Source: DASUNP01 sp035249305
Lineage (GTDB): Bacteria; Acidobacteriota; Blastocatellia; UBA7656
Direction: 5' to 3'
Length of the DNA: 64,000 nt
Assembly: GCA_035249305.1 (NCBI GenBank)
Contig: DATFGQ010000016.1
Location: forward strand, 11,027-75,026
In this document: piece by piece, positions 34,958-43,664 of the stretch
How the letters are laid out: each line of letters begins with the position of its first letter
Numbering within the stretch: the stretch's first letter is position 1
The notes under the pieces: model-generated
What the model was told of the DNA's origin: nothing
Databases searched by the model: none
The model's input: only the letters and a program-made list of their open reading frames with translations
Position numbers and translations under genes: made by a program

Positions 34958-35737
34958 TTACATGAGCTTTACTTTCTCTTCCACGGCCATGGCCCGCGGC
35001 TCGCCCTTACCAAAGCGCAGCGGCAGAATCATCGGCACCTGCTTCCGGTACTTGCGGTACGCGTCGCCGTAGAAGCTGATCAAATCTCTCTCCTCTAATT
35101 GAATCGCGATGAGGATGTAGGCAGTCGTCGCCACCGCGAATACGAGGTGGGCGGCCGTCATCTTCGGCGCGGACCAGAATACGAGCAGCCAGCCGAGATA
35201 GAGCGGGTGGCGGACGTAACGGTACAGCCCAGGCGTCTTGAAGCCCGGCAGCGTGCTGGGCTTATCGCGCAGGTAGAGGTAGACCTGTCTGAGTCCGAAA
35301 AGATCGAAGTGGTTTATCAAGAACGTGCTCCCCAGCACCGTGAGCCATCCCACGCCGTAGAGCGCCAGAAGCGCGATGCGGCCAGTAGGGTTTTCAACCT
35401 CCCACACGACGCCGCCCATCGGACGCCATTGCCAGAAGAGGAGCAGGAGCAGCAGGCTTGAGAAGAGTACGTAGGTGCTGCGCTCGACCGGCTCGGGGAC
35501 TAGGCGCATCCAGGCGCGTTTGAACCCCTGGCGAGCCATCAGGCTGTGCTGGATTGCGAAGAGGCCGAGCAAGCCCGCGTTAATTAGCAGGGCTTCGACG
35601 AGCGGCCCGTCGGCTCCCGAGTCTATCGATTTCGGGACCGCCACATTGCCTATGAAACCTATCGCGTAGAGGAAGGTCCCGAAGAAGATCAGGTAGCAAA
35701 TCACACCGTAAGCGAAAGCTGTTATTCGAGAGAGCAT
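34958..35737 (-). CDS. mddA: MddA-like methanethiol S-methyltransferase
   Basis: 259 residues with five or six spans and the C-terminal ICMT/NnrU-like motif GLYRYVRHPLYLGWLLVFW and ERDLISFYGDAYRKYR, which bind S-adenosylmethionine. The N-terminal FAYGVICYLIFFGTFLYAIGF and VPKSIDSG phrases match MddA, the membrane enzyme that methylates methanethiol to dimethylsulfide. Acceptor specificity is inferred from these phrases and not from the catalytic motif, which is shared with other isoprenylcysteine-methyltransferase relatives. An element like the ones at 34898 and 40900 lies 106 bases upstream. Confidence 0.8.
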   Translation of the reverse strand: MLSRITAFAYGVICYLIFFGTFLYAIGFIGNVAVPKSIDSGADGPLVEALLINAGLLGLFAIQHSLMARQGFKRAWMRLVPEPVERSTYVLFSSLLLLLLFWQWRPMGGVVWEVENPTGRIALLALYGVGWLTVLGSTFLINHFDLFGLRQVYLYLRDKPSTLPGFKTPGLYRYVRHPLYLGWLLVFWSAPKMTAAHLVFAVATTAYILIAIQLEERDLISFYGDAYRKYRKQVPMILPLRFGKGEPRAMAVEEKVKLM

Positions 35738-35842
35738 ACATCATCCTTTCTTTGTTTTTTCGGTGAGATGGATTAAAATCCGGCCCTGGAAGCAACGCTA
35801 AAGACGAGGATTTACTCCACCATTTCAATCACCAAAAGAGAA

Positions 35843-35877
35843 GAAGTTGCTGAATTTTCGTCCATATTACTGTCGGC
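35843..35877 (-). promoter_or_regulatory. Conserved intergenic element, copy 2
   Basis: GTTGCTGAA, nine bases, ATATTAC again on the plus strand, followed by TGTCGGC and GAATTATTTT. It sits between the mddA-like gene (minus) and the TPR-CHAT gene (plus), so it could act on either. The two other copies are followed only by minus-strand genes. Confidence 0.65.
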
Positions 35878-35934
35878 TCGAATTATTTTGGCGGCCGCCG
35901 ACGGGTTCTCTACTTCTTCAAGTGAGCTTGTAAA

Positions 35935-38874
35935 ATGTCCTTCACATACCGCGTATCGATTTGCTTACTCGCTTTGATCCTGGGCCTCTTCAACTCCGCC
36001 CCGGCCCGGTCGCAATCCACTCCCAATCCCCCCGCTTCGTCTGCGGCGAAGGAGCTTGCCGCGCAGCTTGCCGTCGCCGCGTCCGACGAAGAGCAGGAAC
36101 GTCTGCTGGCCGACAAGAAGGACCTGATCGACGGCGCGCTCTTAGTCGCGCTCAAGGAGATCGTCGATTCTTCGGACAGGAAAGGCGACTACCCTCAGAT
36201 GATGAGAGTCGCTCAGCTCTCCGTGCGAATCGCGGAAAGAGTCGGGGACCGTGTGCGACTCGGGCACGCGTTGTGTGACCTTGGGCTGGCTCACACCCGC
36301 CAGGCGCGCGCGCCGCAGGCACTGGATTCGTTTCAAAAGAGCCTGACCATTTTTGAAGAGGCCGGAGACAAGAAGGGCAAGGCCCGCGCGCTGAACGAGA
36401 CGGGCGTCGTCTACTCCTCGCAGAGACGCTACGAGCAGGCGCTGTCGTATTACGACAAGGCCCTGCCCGCTAGTCAGGAGGTAGGCGATAAAAGGCTCAC
36501 GGCCGCGATCTTCAGCAACATCGGTCTGGCTCACTCTTCGATGGGGCGCGACGAGCTGGGCCTTGAGTTCTATCAGAAGAGCCGCGTGCTCAGCGAACAG
36601 ATCAACGATCAGCTTTTGATAGCCAGGGCGCTCAACAACATCTCGACGCACTACATCTCTCAGGGCCGCTACGCCGAGGCGCTCGAATATCTTCAGAAGA
36701 GCCTCAAGATGAACGAAGAGATGGGAGGCGCGGCCAGCAACAAGCTGAGCCAGGCCATAAGGCTGCAAAACATCGGCCTGATCTACAGACGCCAGGGCCG
36801 CCCGGAACAGGCGCTGGAGCATTATCACAAGAGCCTGAAACTGCTTGAAGAGATGAACGATAAACTCAGGGTCGCCGATTTACAGAACAACATCGGCGTC
36901 GTTCACAAATCTCAGGAGCAATACGACCAGGCGCTTGAGTGGCTGCAAAAAGGATTGCAGCGGTATGAAGAGATGAAGGTCAAAGGCGGTGCGGCCAGGG
37001 CGTTGAACAACATCGGCGACATCTATCGCGCGCAGGGGCGACACGCCCAGTCGTTTGAGACGCTCGACAAGAGCCTTCGCCTGCGCACGGAGATCAACGA
37101 CCGGGGAGGGATTGCGCTGACGCTGAATAATCTCGGGCGGCTCTATCAGGACGAGGGCAAGTACGCCGAGATGCTTGAGGTGAGCCGACGCGCGGCGGGG
37201 ATCGCCGAAGAGATCAACGCGCGCGAGGAGCTCTGGAACGCGCAGGAGCACATCGGCAGGGCGCTCGGCGCGATGGGCCAGCCAGCGGAAGCACGCCGGA
37301 GTTTCTTAGCCGCCATCGCGACGATCGAAACTCTGCGTCACGAGGTCGCGGGCGGCGGACAGCAGCAGCAGAGCTTCCTCGAAAACAGGCTCTCGCCGTG
37401 GCTAGGGCTGATCGACCTTCTCGTCGCGCAAAAAGATTACGCCGAAGCGCTTTCGATCGCCGAACAGTCGAAGGCGCGCGTGCTGCTCGACGCGCTTCAG
37501 GCGGGCCGCTCCAGGCTCCGCCAGTCGCTCTCCCAGCAGGAGCGGCAGGCCGAAGAGGAGCAGCGGTTGAAGCTCGTTTCGCTCAACACGCAACTCACAA
37601 ATGAGCTGCGGCGCGACAAACCGGACACGTCGCGCGTGGCCGAGCTGAAGACGAGCGTAGAGAAGGCCCGGCTTGAGTACGAGAACTTCGAGACTGGCCT
37701 CTACGTCGCGCACCCCGAGCTGCGAGTGCAACGCGGCGAAGCGCCGATCATCAAAGCCGGGGAGCTTGCCGACTTGCTGCCCGACGCTTCGGGCGCGCTG
37801 CTGGAATACGTCGTCGCGGGTGACGAGACTTATCTTTTCGCAGTCACCAGGGCGGCCGGGAAAGCCGACGTTGAGGTGAGCGTCTACACGTTGCCGATCA
37901 AGCGGGACGATCTCGCCAGGCAGATCGAGGGCTTTCGCGAACTGTTGGCCGCGCGCGACCTGAGCTTTCGCGCGTCGGCGGCGAAGCTTTACGAGTTGTT
38001 GCTCAGACCGGCCGAGGCGCAGTTGCGCGGAAAGACGAACGTAGTCATCGCGCCCGACGATAAGCTCTGGGACCTGCCGTTTCAGGCGCTGCCGGCCGGC
38101 GACGGTCGGTTCATGATCGAATCGGCCGCGATCTCTTACACGCCGTCGCTGACGGCGCTGCGCGAGATGACGAAGCGGCGCAGGAATCGCGGCGCGGAGT
38201 CGGCCTCAACGACATTGCTCGCGATGGGCAATCCGCAGCTTGGCCGCGACACGGTTAACCGCGCGGCGCTCGTGCTGCGCGAAGGGGCGCTCGCGCCGCT
38301 GCCGGAGGCCGAACAGGAGGTCAAGGCGCTGAGCCGTTTGTATGGCATGTCGCGCAGCAAAGTTTACATCGGCTCCGAAGCCCGCGAAGACCGGGTCAAG
38401 AGCGAAGCCGGCCGCGCGACCGTCCTTCACTTCGCCACGCACGGGGTACTCAATAACGCCTCGCCAATGTATTCACACCTGGCGCTGGCCGAGGGCGGGG
38501 TGAACGAAGACGGATTGCTCGAAGCCTGGGAGCTGATGCAGCTAGATTTGAAAGCGGACCTGGCGGTGCTCTCCGCCTGCGAAACGGCGCGCGGTAGAAT
38601 CGGCGCGGGCGAAGGCATGATAGGGTTGAGCTGGGCGATGTTCATCGCAGGCGTGCCGTCTACGGTCGTCAGCCAGTGGAAGGTCGAGGCCGCGGGAACG
38701 CGCGACCTGATGGTGAACTTCCATCGCGGGCTGATCTCACAGGCGGCGGCCGGCAAGCCGAAACCGGCCAAGTCCGAAGCCTTGCGACAGGCCGCGTTGA
38801 AGCTGCTGAAGAATCCCGAGACGCGCCACCCGTTCTATTGGGCCGGGTTCGTGCTGGTGGGTGACGGCAGATGA
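35935..38874 (+). CDS. Secreted TPR-CHAT protease-like protein
   Basis: 979 residues. Signal peptide (YRVSICLLALILGLFNSAPARS); nine or more tetratricopeptide repeats (A-L-x-x-F/Y-x-x-S-L-x-x, e.g. QALSYYDKALPAS, EALEYLQKSL) over residues 90-450; a helical connector; then a caspase-like CHAT domain. Its catalytic dyad is visible as His836 in LHFATHG and Cys882 in LSACETARG. CHAT domains are cysteine proteases used in bacterial cell-death or regulated processing (as in separase, gasdermin-cleaving or type III-E systems). Here the signal peptide places it outside the cytoplasm. TPRs probably recognise the partner. Its end overlaps the convergent small gene by 40 bases. Confidence 0.9.
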   Translation: MSFTYRVSICLLALILGLFNSAPARSQSTPNPPASSAAKELAAQLAVAASDEEQERLLADKKDLIDGALLVALKEIVDSSDRKGDYPQMMRVAQLSVRIAERVGDRVRLGHALCDLGLAHTRQARAPQALDSFQKSLTIFEEAGDKKGKARALNETGVVYSSQRRYEQALSYYDKALPASQEVGDKRLTAAIFSNIGLAHSSMGRDELGLEFYQKSRVLSEQINDQLLIARALNNISTHYISQGRYAEALEYLQKSLKMNEEMGGAASNKLSQAIRLQNIGLIYRRQGRPEQALEHYHKSLKLLEEMNDKLRVADLQNNIGVVHKSQEQYDQALEWLQKGLQRYEEMKVKGGAARALNNIGDIYRAQGRHAQSFETLDKSLRLRTEINDRGGIALTLNNLGRLYQDEGKYAEMLEVSRRAAGIAEEINAREELWNAQEHIGRALGAMGQPAEARRSFLAAIATIETLRHEVAGGGQQQQSFLENRLSPWLGLIDLLVAQKDYAEALSIAEQSKARVLLDALQAGRSRLRQSLSQQERQAEEEQRLKLVSLNTQLTNELRRDKPDTSRVAELKTSVEKARLEYENFETGLYVAHPELRVQRGEAPIIKAGELADLLPDASGALLEYVVAGDETYLFAVTRAAGKADVEVSVYTLPIKRDDLARQIEGFRELLAARDLSFRASAAKLYELLLRPAEAQLRGKTNVVIAPDDKLWDLPFQALPAGDGRFMIESAAISYTPSLTALREMTKRRRNRGAESASTTLLAMGNPQLGRDTVNRAALVLREGALAPLPEAEQEVKALSRLYGMSRSKVYIGSEAREDRVKSEAGRATVLHFATHGVLNNASPMYSHLALAEGGVNEDGLLEAWELMQLDLKADLAVLSACETARGRIGAGEGMIGLSWAMFIAGVPSTVVSQWKVEAAGTRDLMVNFHRGLISQAAAGKPKPAKSEALRQAALKLLKNPETRHPFYWAGFVLVGDGR

Positions 38875-39128
38875 TTGCATGTTTTCACGCTCGCGACCGA
38901 GACCGTCAGCAGGTCAAATAGATCAGGTTCCTGCGGCTCCAAAGCCTGCTTCATCTGGCGACGCGCGGGCAGTCGCCTTTCATCGAAGCAGACCCAGACG
39001 GCTCCAATGAGATAGATGACGAAGCCGGCGATGGCGAACAGTGCGATGATCAGCATGATGTCTTCAATCGTTCTCATCATGCCGTGATACATGCTTTCGT
39101 TAATTGCATTCAATGAATCGGTATCCAT
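38835..39128 (-). CDS. Small single-span membrane protein
   Basis: 97 residues with one span (IMLIIALFAIAGFVIYLIGAVWVCF) after a short N-terminal part and a charged cytoplasmic tail. A strong RBS (GGAGGAATT) supports the start. The last 40 bases overlap the 3' end of the convergent CHAT gene, so the C-terminal part (about 15 residues) is constrained by another frame and may be read-through. No family is recognised. Confidence 0.5.
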   Translation of the reverse strand: MDTDSLNAINESMYHGMMRTIEDIMLIIALFAIAGFVIYLIGAVWVCFDERRLPARRQMKQALEPQEPDLFDLLTVSVASVKTCNHLPSPTSTNPAQ

Positions 39129-39228
39129 AATTCCTCCAATAATGGCGGCCGATGAGAATCCCCGCTCTAGCAGCGTCTTAGTTGGGACTTGAGAACTTTG
39201 CCTTTGAGATGTGGCCGTCGCTTGAGCT

Positions 39229-40803
39229 CTAGCGCCTGATCGCGTCTATCACCAACCGCTGCGCCGTCTGCTCAAGCCGCGTGAGACGCGTCTCAAGGTC
39301 GGCGTTCTGCCGCTGCAAGATGGCGTTTCGCTCTTGCAGCGCGGCATTCTCGTTCTTGAGCGCCGTCAAGGTGTTCTGCTGTTCCTGAATGGCTTTGATC
39401 ATGACCGGGATCAAGGTCGTGTAGTTCATGCCTAGCGGCGTGTCTGCGTTCGCCGGATGCGTCACCGCCTCGGGAATGATCTTCTCTGTCTCCTGGGCGA
39501 TCAGGCCGAGATGTTGCTGTCCGTCACTGTTATCTTTCCACTCGAAAGAGACGGGTCGCAGTTGCATCAGCTCGCGGAGGCCGTAACGGATGTCGGCGAC
39601 GCCTTTCTTCAACCGTGCGTCGGAGGTCTGGATCGTCCCGTTCACAGCATAAACGGCTCCCCAGAGATTATCAGGCTGACCGATGCTATGAGTGCCGAAT
39701 GGTGTGAGGTTTCCCGCGATGCTTACTTTCCCATTAAAAAAGCCGGCATAACCGCTGGGGTCCGCCGATTCACCGATTACGCCGATGCCGTTGGTAGTTA
39801 CTCCAATCACGGCCCAGCCATTAGGGCTCACGCCTTTCACGGCCGTGATGCTGTCTGCGACATGGAGCCGGACGATCGGATCCGGGGTGGAGGTCCCTAT
39901 GCCGACGTTGCCGGCCTGGGTGATGGTTACACTTCTCTGTCTGCCTGACCACAGTGAAGTCGCGCCAACACCGTAAACCAGCATCTCACCGGGCGCTATG
40001 TCAGCACTCGCGTCCGGCACGCCGACATACCCCGCCCCTGTCGTGCCGTGATAGAAATCCCATCCCGCGGCGAAAGTATTTGTGGCCGAAGACTGTAGGC
40101 GCGGCGGCATAATCTCACTCGCGCTGGAGATGACGTGGAATTTCGAGGCCGGGAAGCTATCCCCTACCGGGAGCCCTGACCCTATGCCGATCCTGCCATC
40201 CAGGTCAGTTACCCCTGATTGGATGACTGTGTTCACGGAGGAGAATTTCACAAGCCGGTTTGTTATACCGCCGCCAGTTAATTCCATCAGTCCGGCTTTC
40301 TTTTTCTTCAACTCGCTTAAACCGATGGGCGCTGCTCCCTCCGCAGCATGCGCGCCGTTGTGCCCGCTCGCGGCGTTAGTCCCGGCAACCGTCCCGCTCT
40401 CGTTTTGACTAGTCGAGCGGCGATCCGTCTGGGCGTCGCGCTCCGTGGCGCGATCTATGATGAGATGGCCGCGCTTCACCCGCGCCGTCTCTGCGCCCGC
40501 CTCTTTGACAGAGAGCGTGTAGAGATAGAGGCCGCCGTTGACCGCATCGCCGTTGACCTGCCGCAGGACCCAGGTCAAATCCGGTTCAGTCCGAGCGCCG
40601 CTGTCATAGACCATTTGCCCGGAGAGATCGTAGACTTGCAGATGCATCTCAGCGACGCCCTTCTTAGCGGTGAAGCGCACCTGATCCTGACTAATGATGA
40701 TCTGCACATCCTGCGCCGATTGCGCCTGCGCGAGGGGGACATAGAGCGAGATAAAGAGTAAGAGTGCGACAAGATTTCTTAGAGTTCTCATTGTTTCTTT
40801 CAT
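39229..40803 (-). CDS. Surface protein with S74 (endosialidase chaperone) domain
   Basis: 524 residues. Signal peptide (TLRNLVALLLFISLYVPLAQAQ); a FlgD/FN3-like strand domain (VYDLSGQMVYDSG); a Gly/Ser-rich beta-solenoid-like stretch (GNVGIGTSTPDP, GIGVIGESADPSG); then the peptidase S74 domain (TSDARLKKGV, LRPVSFEWKD, HLGLIAQETEKIIPEAV). A trimerising coiled coil with heptads (NALQERNAILQRQNADLETRL-type) ends it. S74 domains cleave themselves off after assisting trimer folding, as in phage tail spikes. Genes of this kind in non-phage loci are probably surface adhesins. The upstream region carries element copy 3. The internal ATG at 40791 is an alternative start. Confidence 0.85.
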   Translation of the reverse strand: MKETMRTLRNLVALLLFISLYVPLAQAQSAQDVQIIISQDQVRFTAKKGVAEMHLQVYDLSGQMVYDSGARTEPDLTWVLRQVNGDAVNGGLYLYTLSVKEAGAETARVKRGHLIIDRATERDAQTDRRSTSQNESGTVAGTNAASGHNGAHAAEGAAPIGLSELKKKKAGLMELTGGGITNRLVKFSSVNTVIQSGVTDLDGRIGIGSGLPVGDSFPASKFHVISSASEIMPPRLQSSATNTFAAGWDFYHGTTGAGYVGVPDASADIAPGEMLVYGVGATSLWSGRQRSVTITQAGNVGIGTSTPDPIVRLHVADSITAVKGVSPNGWAVIGVTTNGIGVIGESADPSGYAGFFNGKVSIAGNLTPFGTHSIGQPDNLWGAVYAVNGTIQTSDARLKKGVADIRYGLRELMQLRPVSFEWKDNSDGQQHLGLIAQETEKIIPEAVTHPANADTPLGMNYTTLIPVMIKAIQEQQNTLTALKNENAALQERNAILQRQNADLETRLTRLEQTAQRLVIDAIRR

Positions 40804-40899
40804 CCTTTCGTATCTTTCAAAGTTGTCAATCGCCTGATCTCCTCTAATCGGGATTGATGTTCAGCCTTTGAACTCCGCGAGGCAGGTGCTGAATTAAGG

Positions 40900-40933
40900 A
40901 AAGTTGCTGAACTTTTCGGCATATTACTGCCGC
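40900..40933 (-). promoter_or_regulatory. Conserved intergenic element, copy 3
   Basis: GTTGCTGAA, nine bases, ATATTAC on the plus strand, then TGCCGC and GATTTTTTT. It lies 97 bases upstream of the S74 gene on the minus strand. Sequence around both halves agrees with copies 1 and 2. Confidence 0.65.
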
Positions 40934-40987
40934 ATGATTTTTTTCGATGGAAGCGGGTGGTGTCCTAACGAGGTGTTGGTGAGTAAA

Positions 40988-41087
40988 CCTGTAGGGGCAG
41001 CCCTCGTGGCTGCCCGGATCGCGCGTTAGCGCGATGATGTCATCGTCCTTCGGACGATCCGGGCGGGGACAAGCCCCGCCCCTACAG
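40988..41087. repeat. Dispersed palindromic repeat, copy 2
   Basis: 100 bases opening with CCTGTAGGGGCAGCC and closing with CCCCGCCCCTACAG. Core hairpins are GCGCGTTAGCGCGATGA and TCATCGTCCTTCGGACGATC. Both arms fold on themselves. Copy 1 (13182-13299) has the same arms but the core in the opposite order and orientation. The 317-base gap 40804-41120 is otherwise occupied only by element copy 3. Confidence 0.8.
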
Positions 41088-41120
41088 TCAATCCTGGGAT
41101 CTACTTTTAATCGACAGGCT

Positions 41121-42425
41121 TCAGCGGCGTAATGCCTGAACGCGACTGAGCAGCGCGCGGGCGATCTCAGAGCCGGGGTTCGCTTTTTGCAGGAGGCGCA
41201 GCTCACGTTCGGCCTCGCCGAGCAACCCCGCCTCGGCGTACAACAGCCCCAGCGCCAGGTGAGATGACGAGTATGCTCGCTTGGCCTTCGCAAGCTCTCC
41301 GGCTTTCGCCCGATCGAGAATGCGGAATCTCGCCTGCGGCGCGGGCGGGCGAGGTGATGCGAACTCCTGCCCATCTTTGATCGCTTTCACTTGCCAGGAG
41401 TAAACCTGGCCGCGTGACAATGCCGGTGCTACCCATGAATGGTTGTAAAGGTGCGGGCTTGCGGCGGCCAGGTTGAACTTGCTGTCGTAAATCTCGACTA
41501 CGTACCCGGTCGCCCCATCCATCGGCGACCAGCGGAGAGTCGGGCGATCGCTAATCAAAACTTTTCCCACGGGCTCGATCACGCTGAAATCGTCTCTCTG
41601 TTTGTCAGCGCCCATCAGCGAGCTCCCTTGGCGTGTGAGCCCATTGAGTTGCGCTGACCTTTCGACCCGCCTGGTGGAGAGCGCTTCCTGCATCATGCTC
41701 TGGTAAGCGATCGGCAGTCCGTCTGCGCCGGAAAGCTTGCCTCCCTCTTCCAGGGTCAGCCGGCCTTCGCCGTCGTTTAGCCGCGCGACAACTCGCGCGC
41801 GGGGAGCGGGCGCGCGTTGCGGCGGAGGATCGGTGATAACGGCGATCTCAGGCTCCGGCTCGGCCAGCGGCGGCGTAGCGCGCGACGGCACAAGGCCGGT
41901 GACAGCCAACAAAAGGACCGCCGCGACCGCGGCAAAAGCGAGCCCCGCAGACTGTTTGAAGGGGGCTATTAGATAAGCAACCGCGCGACGCCACCATCCG
42001 TCTGCGGGAGCGGCAACGGGCGCGGGCCGATATTCGTCATCGAGTGAGGCGGCGATCTGGTCTCTGAAAACGGCCAGGTCATCAACCGCCAGCGCGCACT
42101 CGTCGCAAACGGCCAGATGCTCTGTAATTGTTTGAATCTGCTCGCCCGGCAGGTTTCCATCAACGTATCCGGCCGCCAGTTCCGCGGTCACATGCGCGCG
42201 CGCCTGCTGCGAAGCGAGCACTGCCGCCTCATCAAATATCTCTGCCCTCAAGCCGAAGAATGCCGCGTCGCCGTTCAGGGTGGCTTCCAGGCGCCGCCGG
42301 CAGGTTTCACACTCGGCCAGGTGGTCTGACACCGATAATAATTCCGAAACGCCCAGCCGCTGCCGATTGTAATCCTCAAACTGTCGTTGTGTGAGGTGTT
42401 CTACCAAAGCTGTTCCATCCCACAT
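41121..42425 (-). CDS. Anti-sigma factor with two zinc-finger motifs
   Basis: 434 residues. Two HxxxCxxC zinc motifs (His35-Cys39-Cys42 and His103-Cys107-Cys110), typical of ZAS anti-sigma domains, precede a span (LAFAAVAAVLLLAVTGLVP, about 160-180). Then comes an outside part with a Pro-rich linker, an FN3-like segment (GYVVEIYDS...YSWQVKAI) and a TPR-like end (HLALGLLYAEAGLLGEAEREL). It follows the sigma gene by 41 bases on the same strand, so it probably holds that sigma factor at the membrane. The start ATG has no visible RBS, so it may rely on coupling. Confidence 0.8.
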   Translation of the reverse strand: MWDGTALVEHLTQRQFEDYNRQRLGVSELLSVSDHLAECETCRRRLEATLNGDAAFFGLRAEIFDEAAVLASQQARAHVTAELAAGYVDGNLPGEQIQTITEHLAVCDECALAVDDLAVFRDQIAASLDDEYRPAPVAAPADGWWRRAVAYLIAPFKQSAGLAFAAVAAVLLLAVTGLVPSRATPPLAEPEPEIAVITDPPPQRAPAPRARVVARLNDGEGRLTLEEGGKLSGADGLPIAYQSMMQEALSTRRVERSAQLNGLTRQGSSLMGADKQRDDFSVIEPVGKVLISDRPTLRWSPMDGATGYVVEIYDSKFNLAAASPHLYNHSWVAPALSRGQVYSWQVKAIKDGQEFASPRPPAPQARFRILDRAKAGELAKAKRAYSSSHLALGLLYAEAGLLGEAERELRLLQKANPGSEIARALLSRVQALRR

Positions 42426-42466
42426 CTATAAGTTGCCGACGGGCGCCCGATATTGGCGCCGGCTTT

Positions 42467-43519
42467 TTAAATAAATGCTTTTAATCGACGCGCCAGCCGC
42501 TCGCGCCCAGATTTGCGCGCGTTTATTACCTGTTGCCGCGTCAGCCCCAGCAAATAAGCTATCCTTGCGTCCTCCAGCGGCAGCTCGTTCCACAACTGCG
42601 CGAAGCTCTCCGGGCTCATCTCCACCGCTTCGGCAAGCTGGCGCATCGTGGCTACGCCCGTCGCCGGGAAGAGCGCGATGCAGCCGCGCCCCTCGGCGTC
42701 TTTGAGGTTCAGCAAAAGCGCCGCGCGCTGGTTTCGCGGAAGCTGCTGTAACTCTTCCCACATCCTTTGCAGAAAGATTCGTTTTTCGGTCTGCCACGCC
42801 GGGTCCGGCCCCGCGGCGGTGGCTCGGAACGCGCCCGCGTCTTCGATCTCCTCGATAGATTCAACCGGCCTATCCCTGATCTGTAACAGCGCGGCCAGCC
42901 CGCTCACCAGCTCGTCGAATTCGACCGGGCCGCCGATGTGATTGAAAATAGCCGCCAGCGCGTCGCCGAGCTCCTGGTTCCTGCCGTCCTTGAGCGCTCG
43001 GACGTGCGCGGCCAGACTCTCATCGTCCGACAGCTCTGCTACTCGCGCCGCCGTCGCGGCCCTCGTTACACCTTGCCACGCCGCAAAGCCGGCCACCTGC
43101 TTGCCGTCGGCGTCCTGCCAGAGCGCAAAACCGCGCTGGCGCGTCAGCAGGTATTGAAGACGGTTCTTGAGCGAGTGGCGTTCCGGGAACTGGCGGCGCA
43201 TCCAACGCGAGCAGGTCCTGTGCGCGATGACTGCGGCCATCCCGCGCACGTCGCTGATAGGGCGCTCGTCGGGTTCTGTGCGGAGACGCCGCAGTTCCGT
43301 GAGCAACTGCAACACGACTTCTTGATAAAGGTCGTCAGATTCGGCCCGCCCGTCCGCGCGGTGAGAGTTGAGGTGGAGTTTATATCGGATGATGCCTTTG
43401 ATAACGGGCTCGGCGTGCGTAGTGATGAGTCCCGAGAGGAGTTCGTCGGCGTGTTCCTCGCTGGCCCCCAGCAGCAGAGGTTCGAGCAGTGTGTCGACCT
43501 TGACCATCGATGCTGTCAT
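42467..43519 (-). CDS. Long ECF-like RNA polymerase sigma factor
   Basis: 350 residues, unusually long for an ECF sigma (normally 170-220). Region 2 is visible at about 40-125 (DDLYQEVVLQLLTELRRL...VIAHRTCSRWMRRQFPER). A helical spacer of about 130 residues follows. Region 4 lies at about 265-345 (LQQLPRNQRAALLLNLKD...and ARIAYLLGLTRQQVINARKSGRERL) but is interrupted by about 40 extra residues that look like a second helix-turn-helix attempt (MRQLAEAVEMSPESFAQLW). The ATG at 43519 has AAAAGGAGAGG upstream; the open frame further left is not conserved. It probably pairs with the anti-sigma gene just downstream. Confidence 0.75.
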   Translation of the reverse strand: MTASMVKVDTLLEPLLLGASEEHADELLSGLITTHAEPVIKGIIRYKLHLNSHRADGRAESDDLYQEVVLQLLTELRRLRTEPDERPISDVRGMAAVIAHRTCSRWMRRQFPERHSLKNRLQYLLTRQRGFALWQDADGKQVAGFAAWQGVTRAATAARVAELSDDESLAAHVRALKDGRNQELGDALAAIFNHIGGPVEFDELVSGLAALLQIRDRPVESIEEIEDAGAFRATAAGPDPAWQTEKRIFLQRMWEELQQLPRNQRAALLLNLKDAEGRGCIALFPATGVATMRQLAEAVEMSPESFAQLWNELPLEDARIAYLLGLTRQQVINARKSGRERLARRLKAFI

Positions 43520-43664
43520 CGTTCCTCTCCTTTTAAAGCGGTCGAGAGTAGCGGCGGTGTTATCACAAGCCGATCTGACAAGGGTGAAAAAGCGGGGGCG
43601 CGACGGCCGCGAAGGCACGAAGGAACAGAGTCTCTGCCCCTCGTGCCTCTGCGGGTTGTCACTA

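Noticed and set aside
39229..40803. Prophage assignment for the S74-domain gene
   Set aside because: S74 is common in phage tail proteins, but no capsid, terminase, portal or integrase gene lies nearby, and the protein has a signal peptide.
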